DNA of 7,256 nucleotides from Globobulimina sp. (GCA_003354225.1 PIVH01000178.1:1-7256); one strand, 5' to 3'. Positions 1 to 6,948 are shown, counted from the first letter of the stretch. Numbers and translations: made by a program. Notes: a model not told the origin generated them from the letters alone.

Positions 1-13
1 TAGTAGTAGTAGG
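1..13. repeat. TAG/CTA trinucleotide repeat at retrotransposon 3' end
   Basis: Four TAG units plus one G open the window. On the element strand this reads as a CTA tail, reached 9 nt after the RNase H ORF stop codon. Many non-LTR elements end in a short simple repeat instead of poly(A), so this is most likely the 3' tail or a microsatellite target. The window edge cuts it, so its true length is unknown. Confidence 0.6.
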
Positions 14-20
14 ACAAAAT

Positions 21-1364
21 TCAATCGGGTCGGAGATCCGATTCCAGGCTCACAGATTGCTGGAACATCCCTGTGAGGTTGTCAATGGATCCATCGCTGG
101 ATCCGGGTGGTAGATTAAAGGATTTGTATTTAGCATATTGAATGGATGTGATAGTTGGGATTATTAGATTATTATTTTGTGGGTGCATTCGTCCAATATT
201 TGCAAGTTTGTCCGCAATGGCATTATAGACCTGGGACACTGGTTTGGTGTGCGATTTGATTTTCCAAAGTATGGTTTTGGTGTCGATTATGTGTTTCTGC
301 GTTTCTCTGAATAGGCATTTATAGGTTAATTTGTTGACATTTTTTGGTGTGATTATTAATGAGATGAAGTTGGTCATTGAGTCCGTGAAGATGATCATTC
401 TTCTGTGGCTGCAATTGATTTTACATAGTTTTAACATGAACTTTGTTTTGGCGATGGCTATTAATTCACCGTAGTGGGTGGTTTGGGAACCTATTGGTTG
501 GGCGTAGCAGTGGATGGTGTTATTGTCCCTTATCATGACTCCTATCCCAGTTCGATTATTTTCAGTTGAGGCGTCTGTAGCTATCAAGATGTCTGTTTGC
601 CTAATGCGGTGTCTATAATTATACCAATCGGTGATTGAATCATTTCTGGTATGGTGCATCAACATTCTGTCATCTATTATGTTATGTTGGTTTATCAGAT
701 ATCTTAATGTGATTTGGTTGTTATGGATTCTGTACACATAGTCAAGGTAGCGGTGTGCGTGGGAGATAATGCTTTTATAGAATGTATTCGTAGGATGAGA
801 AATGTCTATTTTGCGGTGTTTGTAGGTGAATACCAGGTCGTTTTCATTAAAGCAATTGGCACCACATATTATTTTCCATAGTTCATCAGGATTGGATCGG
901 ACATCTTTGCAGAGTTCAATTACTCTTTGCATAAATATTTGATTATGGAAACGGTTTATTTTGGAGCCAATTTTGGCAAATTCAACTCGCGCATGGTTCC
1001 AATAGACAAAGCGTAGGTGGCTCAGGAAGGGGCAAGTGATGCAAAGATGAGTTTCTATTGGTTGGGTGATGTTGCTATTGCAGAGCTTACAGTGGTCAGG
1101 AGATTGGTGGAAATTGTAGTAAATGTTTCTATATGGCTCAATCATACGTTCAAGCACGAAATCATCTAAGTCTTGGACTTCATATGTGTTCATTGCGGAG
1201 TAATCAGATAGATAATACTGTAGGACACGGAATGGGTGATATTCATTGAGGGCATCAATTATTTTTTTGTGCTGATTGAGGACTATTAAGGGGCGTAGTT
1301 GCGAGGAGGACTGCCCATCTTTCAATGGGGGACGGAATACCTGCAAATATAGAGAATTGCTCAA
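21..1364 (-). CDS. Retrotransposon ORF2 C-terminal fragment: zinc knuckle and RNase H
   Basis: An open stretch of 447 codons that looks like the C-terminal part of a retrotransposon polyprotein. The first codon is TTG and the frame is already open from about 1397, so this is not an independent start. Residues 92-111 form C92-x2-C95-x10-H106-x4-C111, the zinc-knuckle pattern found after the RT domain in many LINEs. Residues about 257-392 are RNase H type I: the first Asp in ATDAS (D264), Glu in HYGELIAI (E300), Asp in IFTDS (D328), a His in SHTK (H372) and Asp in NAIADKLA (D385). The D-E-D-D set is complete, so the fold could be active if made. RNase H degrades the RNA strand of RNA/DNA hybrids during second-strand synthesis. 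The last 55 residues overlap the 3' hairpin region and may be constrained as RNA. The frame matches the EN/linker fragment upstream, but stop codons at 1400-1502 separate them. Confidence 0.85.
   Translation of the reverse strand: MSNSLYLQVFRPPLKDGQSSSQLRPLIVLNQHKKIIDALNEYHPFRVLQYYLSDYSAMNTYEVQDLDDFVLERMIEPYRNIYYNFHQSPDHCKLCNSNITQPIETHLCITCPFLSHLRFVYWNHARVEFAKIGSKINRFHNQIFMQRVIELCKDVRSNPDELWKIICGANCFNENDLVFTYKHRKIDISHPTNTFYKSIISHAHRYLDYVYRIHNNQITLRYLINQHNIIDDRMLMHHTRNDSITDWYNYRHRIRQTDILIATDASTENNRTGIGVMIRDNNTIHCYAQPIGSQTTHYGELIAIAKTKFMLKLCKINCSHRRMIIFTDSMTNFISLIITPKNVNKLTYKCLFRETQKHIIDTKTILWKIKSHTKPVSQVYNAIADKLANIGRMHPQNNNLIIPTITSIQYAKYKSFNLPPGSSDGSIDNLTGMFQQSVSLESDLRPD
23..43 (-). other. 3'-terminal hairpin of the retrotransposon
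   Basis: AATCGG at 23-28 pairs perfectly with CCGATT at 38-43 around a 9-nt loop. A competing small hairpin (CGGA/TCCG, 31-40) lies partly inside it. It overlaps the last codons of the RNase H ORF and lies about 10 nt from the simple-repeat tail. In LINEs the 3' end of the RNA is what the reverse transcriptase recognises, so a stem-loop here is a plausible recognition element. That role is inferred. A 6-bp stem alone is weak evidence. Confidence 0.4.
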
Positions 1365-1499
1365 CGACGAATTTTTTGATGCCTGTGTGGTTATGGATCA
1401 CTTTTATTTGTTTATTGGTGGCTTCTTGTAGGTTTATGTCGTTGCAATCTAAAACTTGCGCGAATATCTCCGTTTCTATTGGCAAACTGTAATGCCATT
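1365..1499 (-). pseudogene. Frame-disrupted remnant at the missing-RT junction
   Basis: Flanking EN/linker and RNase H segments share one frame, but in this stretch that frame holds at least six stop codons. Another frame is open from a TTG at 1503 to 1255 (82 codons), encoding for example IETEIFAQVLDC. The simplest reading is that a deletion near 1500 removed the RT core and shifted the frame, and that a second shift between about 1300 and 1400 returns to the RNase H frame. The 82-codon frame may preserve the end of the RT thumb region, but I see no diagnostic RT motif such as the palm F/YxDD. It is not a separate gene. Confidence 0.55.
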
Positions 1500-2924
1500 T
1501 CAATCCAGCACGTTGTTATCATCATTATGTGTGTGGGTATCAGTACGTAATGCCTCACCCGGGGTATCAGCCATCATTTCCATGATCACCACGTTATCAT
1601 CATTGTCATCAAAGTGCGTGGGTTCTATGGCTCTGTGCTCAAGTTGAAACATTTCAATTTGCTCAGCATTGTTTCTGGCGATGTAATGGGGATCAAAATG
1701 TGGTATTCCTTCAATATGTGCAGGTTCCTGCCAAATCTCAGTAGTTTGGTCTATTCTTTCCAAGTCTGGCGGGGAATCTGTGCTTTCATTGTCTGTTGGT
1801 TTCGAAGGGATAAATGTGATGTCATTGTGGATAAAATTATTTAAATCAACATTAAATTGGGTTATTTCATGGAGTTTGGTGTTAGTGGTTGGTGCAGAGA
1901 TATGACAATTTATTTTGGCAAAGTGATCGGCCAAAGCAACATTCTTCGGCACCAATTTGTCATTATAACTAAGAAATGGTTCGTCCTCAATGTAATTAAG
2001 ATTGGTATTCAGTGATTTGAACATTTTCAATTTTTGGCAGTGTCCCAGGTTACCAAACCGTGTGGTGTTTCGACGGAGACTGTTTATTTTTTCTTGCTCA
2101 TAGATCTCCTTCGCTTTCTCTTTGATCTTATCCCCTTTTCTGTATTCATTATTGGTGTTGTTTAAGCAGCGTTGTTTTATATCCAAATCGATTCGATCAA
2201 TTGAAGAATCTGACCATTTATTTATCGATTCAAAGTCAGAGATTCCAAACGCTTTTATTGTTGCTAAGTGTATCGTGTACAGCACGCAAAGGGAAATCGT
2301 GTTGGAAATGAAGGACCGGTCTCGCGGACTCGTGTAGAAGTTGGTGCCAGTTGCAAATTTTCTTATGTGTGGCAATCTGTTTTCAATGATTTGACGATGA
2401 ATTGGGATCAATTTCTTGCTGGGTTCATATGCGCGTAATAGAAAGTGCTGATCTGCATAAGACACCGTACAATTTGATTGTTTGAGCGCGAAAATCACTG
2501 GTCTGTGATCAGTGAAAATCGGGTGAGTGTCTACTTTGAGACTTTCAATGTCTGTCATTACAAAATCAATAATCGAGCCGCCTGTATGGTCAATGTCTTT
2601 GGAGAGACTGGTGAGGAAGTACGGCGCAAATATTGGGTTGGCAATACGGAGATTTGTGTGCATTAATAATGTCTTCATTTGATGGTAATGCGCATTGACG
2701 GCGTGGTCAGTGACCTCTCTCCCAAGCCTCGCATTGAAATCGCCAATCACAAATATATTCGAACATTGTGGCTTATATTTGTTAATATCCGCAGTGAGCA
2801 GTTCGTAGAACTTTTGGCTTCGCGCGGCTTTATCTGCTCTGTAGGGCCTTGCATAATTTATGGATAAATATGTGGGTTTTATTTGTTGCTCAAAATCAAT
2901 GGAGAGCCAAACTGTATTATGCCC
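1500..2924 (-). CDS. Retrotransposon ORF2 fragment: C-terminal half of endonuclease plus linker
   Basis: This frame is open from a stop at 2949-2951 to the TGA at 1500. It becomes homologous to the endonuclease family at about 2924, where it takes over from the frame used upstream. Seen: an NYARPY segment near 2850, then VIGDFNARLG (2753-2724; catalytic Asp and Asn), SIIDFVMTD (about 2576-2550) and TDHRPV (about 2513-2496; catalytic Asp-His). These are the conserved later blocks of apurinic-type LINE endonucleases, which nick target DNA to prime reverse transcription. After EN comes about 325 residues of linker, with a basic helical part (about 2130-2040), a segment around LADHFAKI typical of the stretch before RT, and a proline/acidic region. 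It ends in an Asp/Asn-rich stretch with no RT domain. Because of the frameshift and RT loss, treat it as part of a pseudogene. Confidence 0.8.
   Translation of the reverse strand, partial: GHNTVWLSIDFEQQIKPTYLSINYARPYRADKAARSQKFYELLTADINKYKPQCSNIFVIGDFNARLGREVTDHAVNAHYHQMKTLLMHTNLRIANPIFAPYFLTSLSKDIDHTGGSIIDFVMTDIESLKVDTHPIFTDHRPVIFALKQSNCTVSYADQHFLLRAYEPSKKLIPIHRQIIENRLPHIRKFATGTNFYTSPRDRSFISNTISLCVLYTIHLATIKAFGISDFESINKWSDSSIDRIDLDIKQRCLNNTNNEYRKGDKIKEKAKEIYEQEKINSLRRNTTRFGNLGHCQKLKMFKSLNTNLNYIEDEPFLSYNDKLVPKNVALADHFAKINCHISAPTTNTKLHEITQFNVDLNNFIHNDITFIPSKPTDNESTDSPPDLERIDQTTEIWQEPAHIEGIPHFDPHYIARNNAEQIEMFQLEHRAIEPTHFDDNDDNVVIMEMMADTPGEALRTDTHTHNDDNNVLD
1515..1604. repeat. 12-bp direct repeat near the RT-deletion junction
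   Basis: GTTATCATCATT occurs at 1515-1526 and again at 1593-1604. On the coding strand both copies encode Asp/Asn-rich segments (DDNDDNVV and NDDNNV) in the last 40 residues before the stop at 1500. It may reflect a small local duplication or a repeat involved in the nearby deletion. It may also be simple codon repetition in a low-complexity tail. Confidence 0.5.
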
Positions 2925-3979
2925 TCTGGTTTTGTGTATGTATTGATTTTATTTTTCAGATGCCTTTTTTTGTAGATCATTACCCCGCCAATTCTGCCGA
3001 AATTGTTAGTTTGCATTGGGGCTTTGTGTGCAATTAAGGTATAACCTGCTAAATGCCAGTCAGGTCGTGCAGTGCGTCGTGTATCAATTAAGCAAATTAG
3101 ATCTAGTTTGTGATGGGTTATTAGTTGTTGCATGTAAGGGTGCATGTGTTGGGCGCGATATTTTGCAGATCCATTGATGTTTAGGAAACCTATGGAGAGA
3201 TTCTTGACTGTTATTTTTGTGGCAGTAATTGGTTCAATTCTCGGAGCATATGGCTGAAGGAAGGGGAATTTCTGTATGATGTTGGGGAGATCAGCATTGG
3301 TGAACTCTTTATTGTTGAGGTGGTGGTGCATTACTTTGTGGACAAGATATTTTTTATACCGCTTTAGATTGTCATGGGCTGTGCGGTAGTTGGAAATGGC
3401 ATATTTGAAGATCTGATTTAGAGCTAAAATAGCATTATTCTTCATATTATTTATATGTCGCGACCTGTTTATGCGGTGGAAGTTGGTGCAGTTGAACCGC
3501 CGGTTTGCGTTCCAATGCGAGGTTATTTGTTTATGGTCCTTAGCACTGGGGACATCCCAACGAATGTGATATTTGCTGTGCCTGCTAGATTGCTGAATAA
3601 TTGGCTCGGACTCAGCATAATCATATAGCTTTAAAAAGGTGTATATACTATTGATTATCGCAGGGTCTTTGCTATAGGCGTGCAGCTGAACTTTGTCAAA
3701 CTGTTCCACGGTGGGGTCGTTATATGGGATGTTTTTGAAGCGAATAGGTATCATTCTCGGGAAATTGTGCAGAATATGATATTTTATTGGGTTAAGACGG
3801 TGGACTGGCATGCGTAGTGTGACCCAGCGCATTGATTTGTGCATGATGATCTGTACATATTTAAAATAGTTACGGATTGAATGTTGATTTCTTTCAATGT
3901 ATTTATAAAGTTTATCTGTGTGCTTTTCGTGTAATGTGCTTATCATGAAACCCGTGCTGTAATTGTTAGAACCTGTCAT
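2879..3979 (-). CDS. Retrotransposon ORF2 fragment: N-terminal extension and first half of endonuclease
   Basis: 366 codons from an ATG at 3979; the frame upstream reaches a stop within about 60 nt, so this ATG is the likely start. Residues about 256-352 are the first half of an apurinic-type endonuclease: IGFLNING (conserved Asn269), DLICLIDT (the position usually filled by catalytic Glu is Asp299) and GRIGGVMI. Family similarity stops after about residue 352 and continues in another frame from 2924, so the last 14 residues are a frameshift product. Residues 1-255 are unusual: LINE ORF2 proteins normally begin almost directly with EN. The extension is basic and rich in His, Asn and Tyr. Its part at residues 92-165 resembles ribosomal protein uS10 by eye, which is unproven. 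The ATG overlaps by 14 nt the end of another open frame, an arrangement like an ORF1/ORF2 overlap. Confidence 0.75.
   Translation of the reverse strand: MTGSNNYSTGFMISTLHEKHTDKLYKYIERNQHSIRNYFKYVQIIMHKSMRWVTLRMPVHRLNPIKYHILHNFPRMIPIRFKNIPYNDPTVEQFDKVQLHAYSKDPAIINSIYTFLKLYDYAESEPIIQQSSRHSKYHIRWDVPSAKDHKQITSHWNANRRFNCTNFHRINRSRHINNMKNNAILALNQIFKYAISNYRTAHDNLKRYKKYLVHKVMHHHLNNKEFTNADLPNIIQKFPFLQPYAPRIEPITATKITVKNLSIGFLNINGSAKYRAQHMHPYMQQLITHHKLDLICLIDTRRTARPDWHLAGYTLIAHKAPMQTNNFGRIGGVMIYKKRHLKNKINTYTKPEGIIQFGSPLILSNK
2922..2924 (-). other. Frameshift site inside the endonuclease
   Basis: EN homology leaves the upstream frame and resumes in the next one at a run of three G on the coding strand. 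Loss of one G from a run of four would explain it exactly. The downstream frame then gives an NTVWLSI segment that fits the middle strand of EN. It could be a real inactivating mutation or a homopolymer sequencing error. Confidence 0.7.
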
Positions 3980-4344
3980 TGCGCTTTGGTGGTTGCTGTG
4001 TAGTGATCTGACTATTTAAAGTTATCTCGTTTGTGTTTTTGTCGTAATTATTTTGTATGTCAATGCTAAAATAGCCGCTGGTTTGTGGTACAGGTGACCA
4101 GCAAGAAAATAGATTTATACTTAAGTTTAAAGAAATAAAAATTAATAAAAAAGGAGATCTAGGGAAATATCGCAAATTGCACAACAAAACAAAATATAAT
4201 ACAGAGATTGCACAAAAAATGTGATAAAATATGTAACATAAAATAATAAAAAACTGATGCTTCCTTCTCCGACCCTCATAATACCGCCGATACAGATTTA
4301 AAACCAACACTACGTTTAATGTTGAGATTCGAATTATTATTTCC
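3980..4344. other. Spacer between the 867-codon gene and the retrotransposon ORF
   Basis: This holds no convincing complete gene. A minus-strand frame is open across 4310-3966 but has no ATG and begins with a very hydrophobic A/T-driven stretch, so most of it is chance. Only its last 35-40 codons (about 4080-3966) have the element's A/C-rich composition. They could be the end of a lost ORF1, overlapping the ORF2 start by 14 nt. The region 4100-4260 is A/T-rich and looks like 3' flanking DNA of the upstream gene. I find no AATAAA on the coding strand here. Poly(A)-like AATAAA/AATAAAA motifs occur only on the opposite strand near 4134-4150. Confidence 0.5.
4077..4102. repeat. Short inverted repeat at the likely 5' edge of the retrotransposon
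   Basis: GCTGGT (4077-4082) and ACCAGC (4097-4102) form a perfect 6-bp stem around 14 nt. It sits where sequence changes from the G/T-rich plus strand typical of the element to A/T-rich spacer. It may be a 5'-UTR hairpin or chance. Confidence 0.35.
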
Positions 4345-6948
4345 CTATTTTAATGCCGCAGTGATTGTATACCGGACATCATTCATAAACACTTCTCGCG
4401 CACCAAACGAATATTTTGCTTTCAATAAATCATTAATTCCCTCTTTGTCCAAAATCACACCCATCATAGTGTCCGTATTCAATTCATCTGATTTTTCTTC
4501 TTTCATTTCCACCAAATAATTAAAGAATAAATCATCCACCGTCAGGTTGCCAATTGTTTGCATTGTATCTTTGCATAATCGCCAATCCATAATTTGGGCA
4601 TCCGGGAGAGCATAAGGTTTCTGTCCCAATAACAGATTCAACATCACATTGTGGGCAAACATGATTTTGCTGACATGTGCCAATGAGGCGGCGGTGAATA
4701 CCAACGATTTCGATCCATCTCTGGGGTCACGGGCACGCTCCATCCAATTTCCACAATTAACATGTTTCATGGTCCATTTATTCAGGCAGCGACCACAAAA
4801 TTGTAATCGATGCATATGGCACAATTTCTTCTTCTCGCTTTCCGATTTATTCTTATATATCGACATTAATTGTTGTTTATGGACTTTTGCTTTCTCAGCG
4901 AATCCAATGCATTTTATTCCGCCACAGACTGGAGAGAGCATTCGATGAAATAAGCAATAGCACAAAATGAGTTTGAGGACATAATAAATGTTACACGGCG
5001 CAGCTTCAGTGATATTGACGATACCCACTGACGTTTTGATTTTATTGTTATGAACCATTGTACGAATATCGTGATAAAATCCGGCCGTGTCACTGGACGG
5101 GATACCAATACAAAACCATTTGTTTGCATTTTCAATCTTCACTTTTCGCACATATTTATTACAATCGCCTTTGTTTGGGTCTGTCCATGGATTTAATATG
5201 ATATTCTCGGCCGAAATACGTAATTTTTCATGAATCTTAGCAATTTTATTGTCGGTGTCAAAGGGCAAAGGACATACCGGTTGAGAGAAGTGGCCCTCTC
5301 GCAATTTAACATCGTGCGAATACTCCCAGACTGAGGCGCGGTTAATTAATTGTTGCGTGACGTTGACATTTGCCATGTCGAGAATGAATGCGTTATCATT
5401 CCATGGCGGGACGCGAAACAGCGCCATAACTCCGGATAAATCAATGTTTGATGTAAACTCACCATTCATTACACGCATAACATTCGCGGCACCGCATAAT
5501 GTGTTCATTACTTTGTTATTATATCCTTTTGCTAATTGCTCGCGTAATTCTTCATCGCTTAGGTCTCGGATTGCACGGTTAGCGCCAGGCTCTGACTGTA
5601 GTTGAAGCCAAACGTCCGACCACTTATAACTGGTTTCTCTCAATGTAGCGACGATTGGTTGGCCACGGAAAGCCAATACATCCCTCAATTCTTCGTTTAC
5701 GTTCATGCCATAACCTAACATCAATGGGACCAGGCCCTCAGTGTCGCTATTCGGGAAAAATGTGATTTTGCCGTAACCCGCAACAACATATCCATTCAGC
5801 GGAGTGACGAAGGACAATAAATGTCTCTCATCGGTGTCAATAGACAGGAGTTTAAGCCACGTGTTGCTTTTTAACATACCCATTGCAACAATACCCGGAC
5901 CGCTAAACTCCACAGGGTTTGGAACTACCACCGGGGCATAATCTGCTAACCGAACCTGTTTCGGATACTCATCCATTTTCGTCAATATTTGTCCATAATT
6001 CTCAGGGGAAATATCATGCGCTGTCGTGTATGAATCGATTAATAAATTAAACGGCTTGCGACCTAAACAAAACTGTCCATTTACTGTGCGATATTTACGT
6101 AAATTTGCGAATTTTTTATCGCGGTCTGCTTTTCTTTTGGCGTCGAATGAATTAAATCTTGGTTTTGTAGGGCTTGGCTTGGTGTTTGCATTTAATTTCT
6201 GTCTTTTATTCGCATTTCCGGCACTAAATTTGTTCACAATGTTCTTAATCTCAGTTTTGGCGTCGACCTGGTCATTGATCTGGGACTGCAATAATTGATT
6301 TGCTTGCAATATCTCACTAAACTTTCGGACGGGTTTGATTTTCAACTGTTCAGTGCGTACAATTTTCACTGATGGGCCAACTAATTGGATTTCATCGCCA
6401 TTTTCTTGATTTAATACTGCTTTGATACCTTCTGCCGCCAATTTGACTTTCTTTAATATTTTACCATCTGCAGTGGTTATGACGGCATCAACAAAGCCAT
6501 CATCATTTAATGTAATATCATCGATACTGGACTGGATATGGCACGGTGTGTCTGCGGCTTTTGACGGGGCCGAACCGTTTACTTCATCCTTTTTAGAGGA
6601 TGCACCACTTAAACCAGTAACATTTGACGGAGTGGCGACTCGGGGCAATATATTGTCGGGTGCCACATTGCGAAACTGCTCATATGTCTCAGGTTCTGTA
6701 TTGAAAGATGGTGACTTGCTGACTGAACCAAAAGGAACAGCACCAATGGTACCACCAATATCATCATCTAATACGTCTGAATCGTCTGCAAAATCATAAT
6801 CAAATGTCGGCGTACTTTTATTGCCAACTGGTACTTCTTCGTCGAAATCTACATTCATGTTCATTTGATCGCCGGCTGTTCCACCAATTGCATTATCTTT
6901 GGTGTTATCAACTTCCTCAAAGCTAAATTGCCTAACTGTTGTTGCCAT
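4345..6948 (-). CDS. Unrecognised 867-residue protein with acidic N-terminus and C-terminal Cys/His cluster
   Basis: I do not recognise this protein. It is one intact, intronless frame from ATG (6948; G at -3 and G at +4, a strong eukaryotic context) to TAG at 4345. Residues 1-150 are acidic and low-complexity. Residues 240-290 are strongly basic and Lys/Arg-rich, with a KRQK cluster at 248-251 suggesting a nuclear localisation signal. Residues about 290-660 look globular, with no transmembrane segment or signal peptide. Residues 661-669 are hydrophobic with two Cys, and residues 675-732 form a Cys/His cluster (C675, C680, C710, H711, H713, C718, C721, H729, C732) that could bind zinc. Together this suggests a nuclear nucleic-acid-binding or structural protein, which is inference. 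Its coding strand lacks the A/C bias of the adjacent retrotransposon, and 366 bp separate it from that ORF, so it is probably not the element's ORF1. It could be a viral-type or host gene. Confidence 0.8.
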   Translation of the reverse strand: MATTVRQFSFEEVDNTKDNAIGGTAGDQMNMNVDFDEEVPVGNKSTPTFDYDFADDSDVLDDDIGGTIGAVPFGSVSKSPSFNTEPETYEQFRNVAPDNILPRVATPSNVTGLSGASSKKDEVNGSAPSKAADTPCHIQSSIDDITLNDDGFVDAVITTADGKILKKVKLAAEGIKAVLNQENGDEIQLVGPSVKIVRTEQLKIKPVRKFSEILQANQLLQSQINDQVDAKTEIKNIVNKFSAGNANKRQKLNANTKPSPTKPRFNSFDAKRKADRDKKFANLRKYRTVNGQFCLGRKPFNLLIDSYTTAHDISPENYGQILTKMDEYPKQVRLADYAPVVVPNPVEFSGPGIVAMGMLKSNTWLKLLSIDTDERHLLSFVTPLNGYVVAGYGKITFFPNSDTEGLVPLMLGYGMNVNEELRDVLAFRGQPIVATLRETSYKWSDVWLQLQSEPGANRAIRDLSDEELREQLAKGYNNKVMNTLCGAANVMRVMNGEFTSNIDLSGVMALFRVPPWNDNAFILDMANVNVTQQLINRASVWEYSHDVKLREGHFSQPVCPLPFDTDNKIAKIHEKLRISAENIILNPWTDPNKGDCNKYVRKVKIENANKWFCIGIPSSDTAGFYHDIRTMVHNNKIKTSVGIVNITEAAPCNIYYVLKLILCYCLFHRMLSPVCGGIKCIGFAEKAKVHKQQLMSIYKNKSESEKKKLCHMHRLQFCGRCLNKWTMKHVNCGNWMERARDPRDGSKSLVFTAASLAHVSKIMFAHNVMLNLLLGQKPYALPDAQIMDWRLCKDTMQTIGNLTVDDLFFNYLVEMKEEKSDELNTDTMMGVILDKEGINDLLKAKYSFGAREVFMNDVRYTITAALK

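Larger units (their letters stand above)
1..4103 (-). mobile_element. LINE-type (non-LTR) retrotransposon copy, RT-deleted
   Basis: Seen: on the minus strand, in order, an endonuclease/exonuclease/phosphatase-type domain (about 3214-2481), a linker, a zinc knuckle (1091-1032), an RNase H domain (596-189) and a simple-repeat 3' end (13-1). Known: this is the order of the large ORF of non-LTR retrotransposons that carry EN, RT and RNase H, as in I/R1/LOA/Tad-like groups. The reverse transcriptase core, normally several hundred residues between linker and zinc knuckle, is missing. There is also a frameshift inside EN and a frame-disrupted stretch at about 1365-1500. The coding strand is A/C-rich and G-poor throughout, unlike the gene upstream. 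The 5' edge near 4100 is inferred from that composition change. The 3' edge lies at or beyond position 1, so a target-site duplication cannot be checked. Clade assignment is open because RT is the usual basis for it. Confidence 0.85.

Noticed and set aside
1255-1503. 82-codon frame as an independent gene
   Set aside because: It starts at TTG just after a stop and overlaps the RNase H frame. It is better read as a frame-shifted remnant of the element.
3966-4310. 114-codon minus-strand frame with hydrophobic stretches, as a membrane protein gene
   Set aside because: It has no ATG, only a GTG at 4310. The hydrophobicity follows from A/T-rich spacer, and the composition changes half-way through. 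Only its last 35-40 codons might be real, as the end of a lost ORF1.
6422-6799. 125-codon plus-strand frame opposite the large gene, and the other plus-strand frames
   Set aside because: They lie opposite confident coding regions. Their Ser/Phe-rich or irregular composition is what antisense reading of those genes gives.
4345-6948. 867-codon gene as ORF1 of the retrotransposon
   Set aside because: It has different strand composition, is very long for an ORF1, and has no CCHC knuckles, coiled coil with RRM, or gag-like pattern. The spacer between also holds a likely element boundary.
4345-6948. Viral zinc-containing single-stranded DNA-binding protein (adenovirus or herpesvirus type)
   Set aside because: The general layout (acidic N-terminus, basic patch, Cys/His sites) is similar, but the spacing and surrounding motifs do not match any family I could align by eye.
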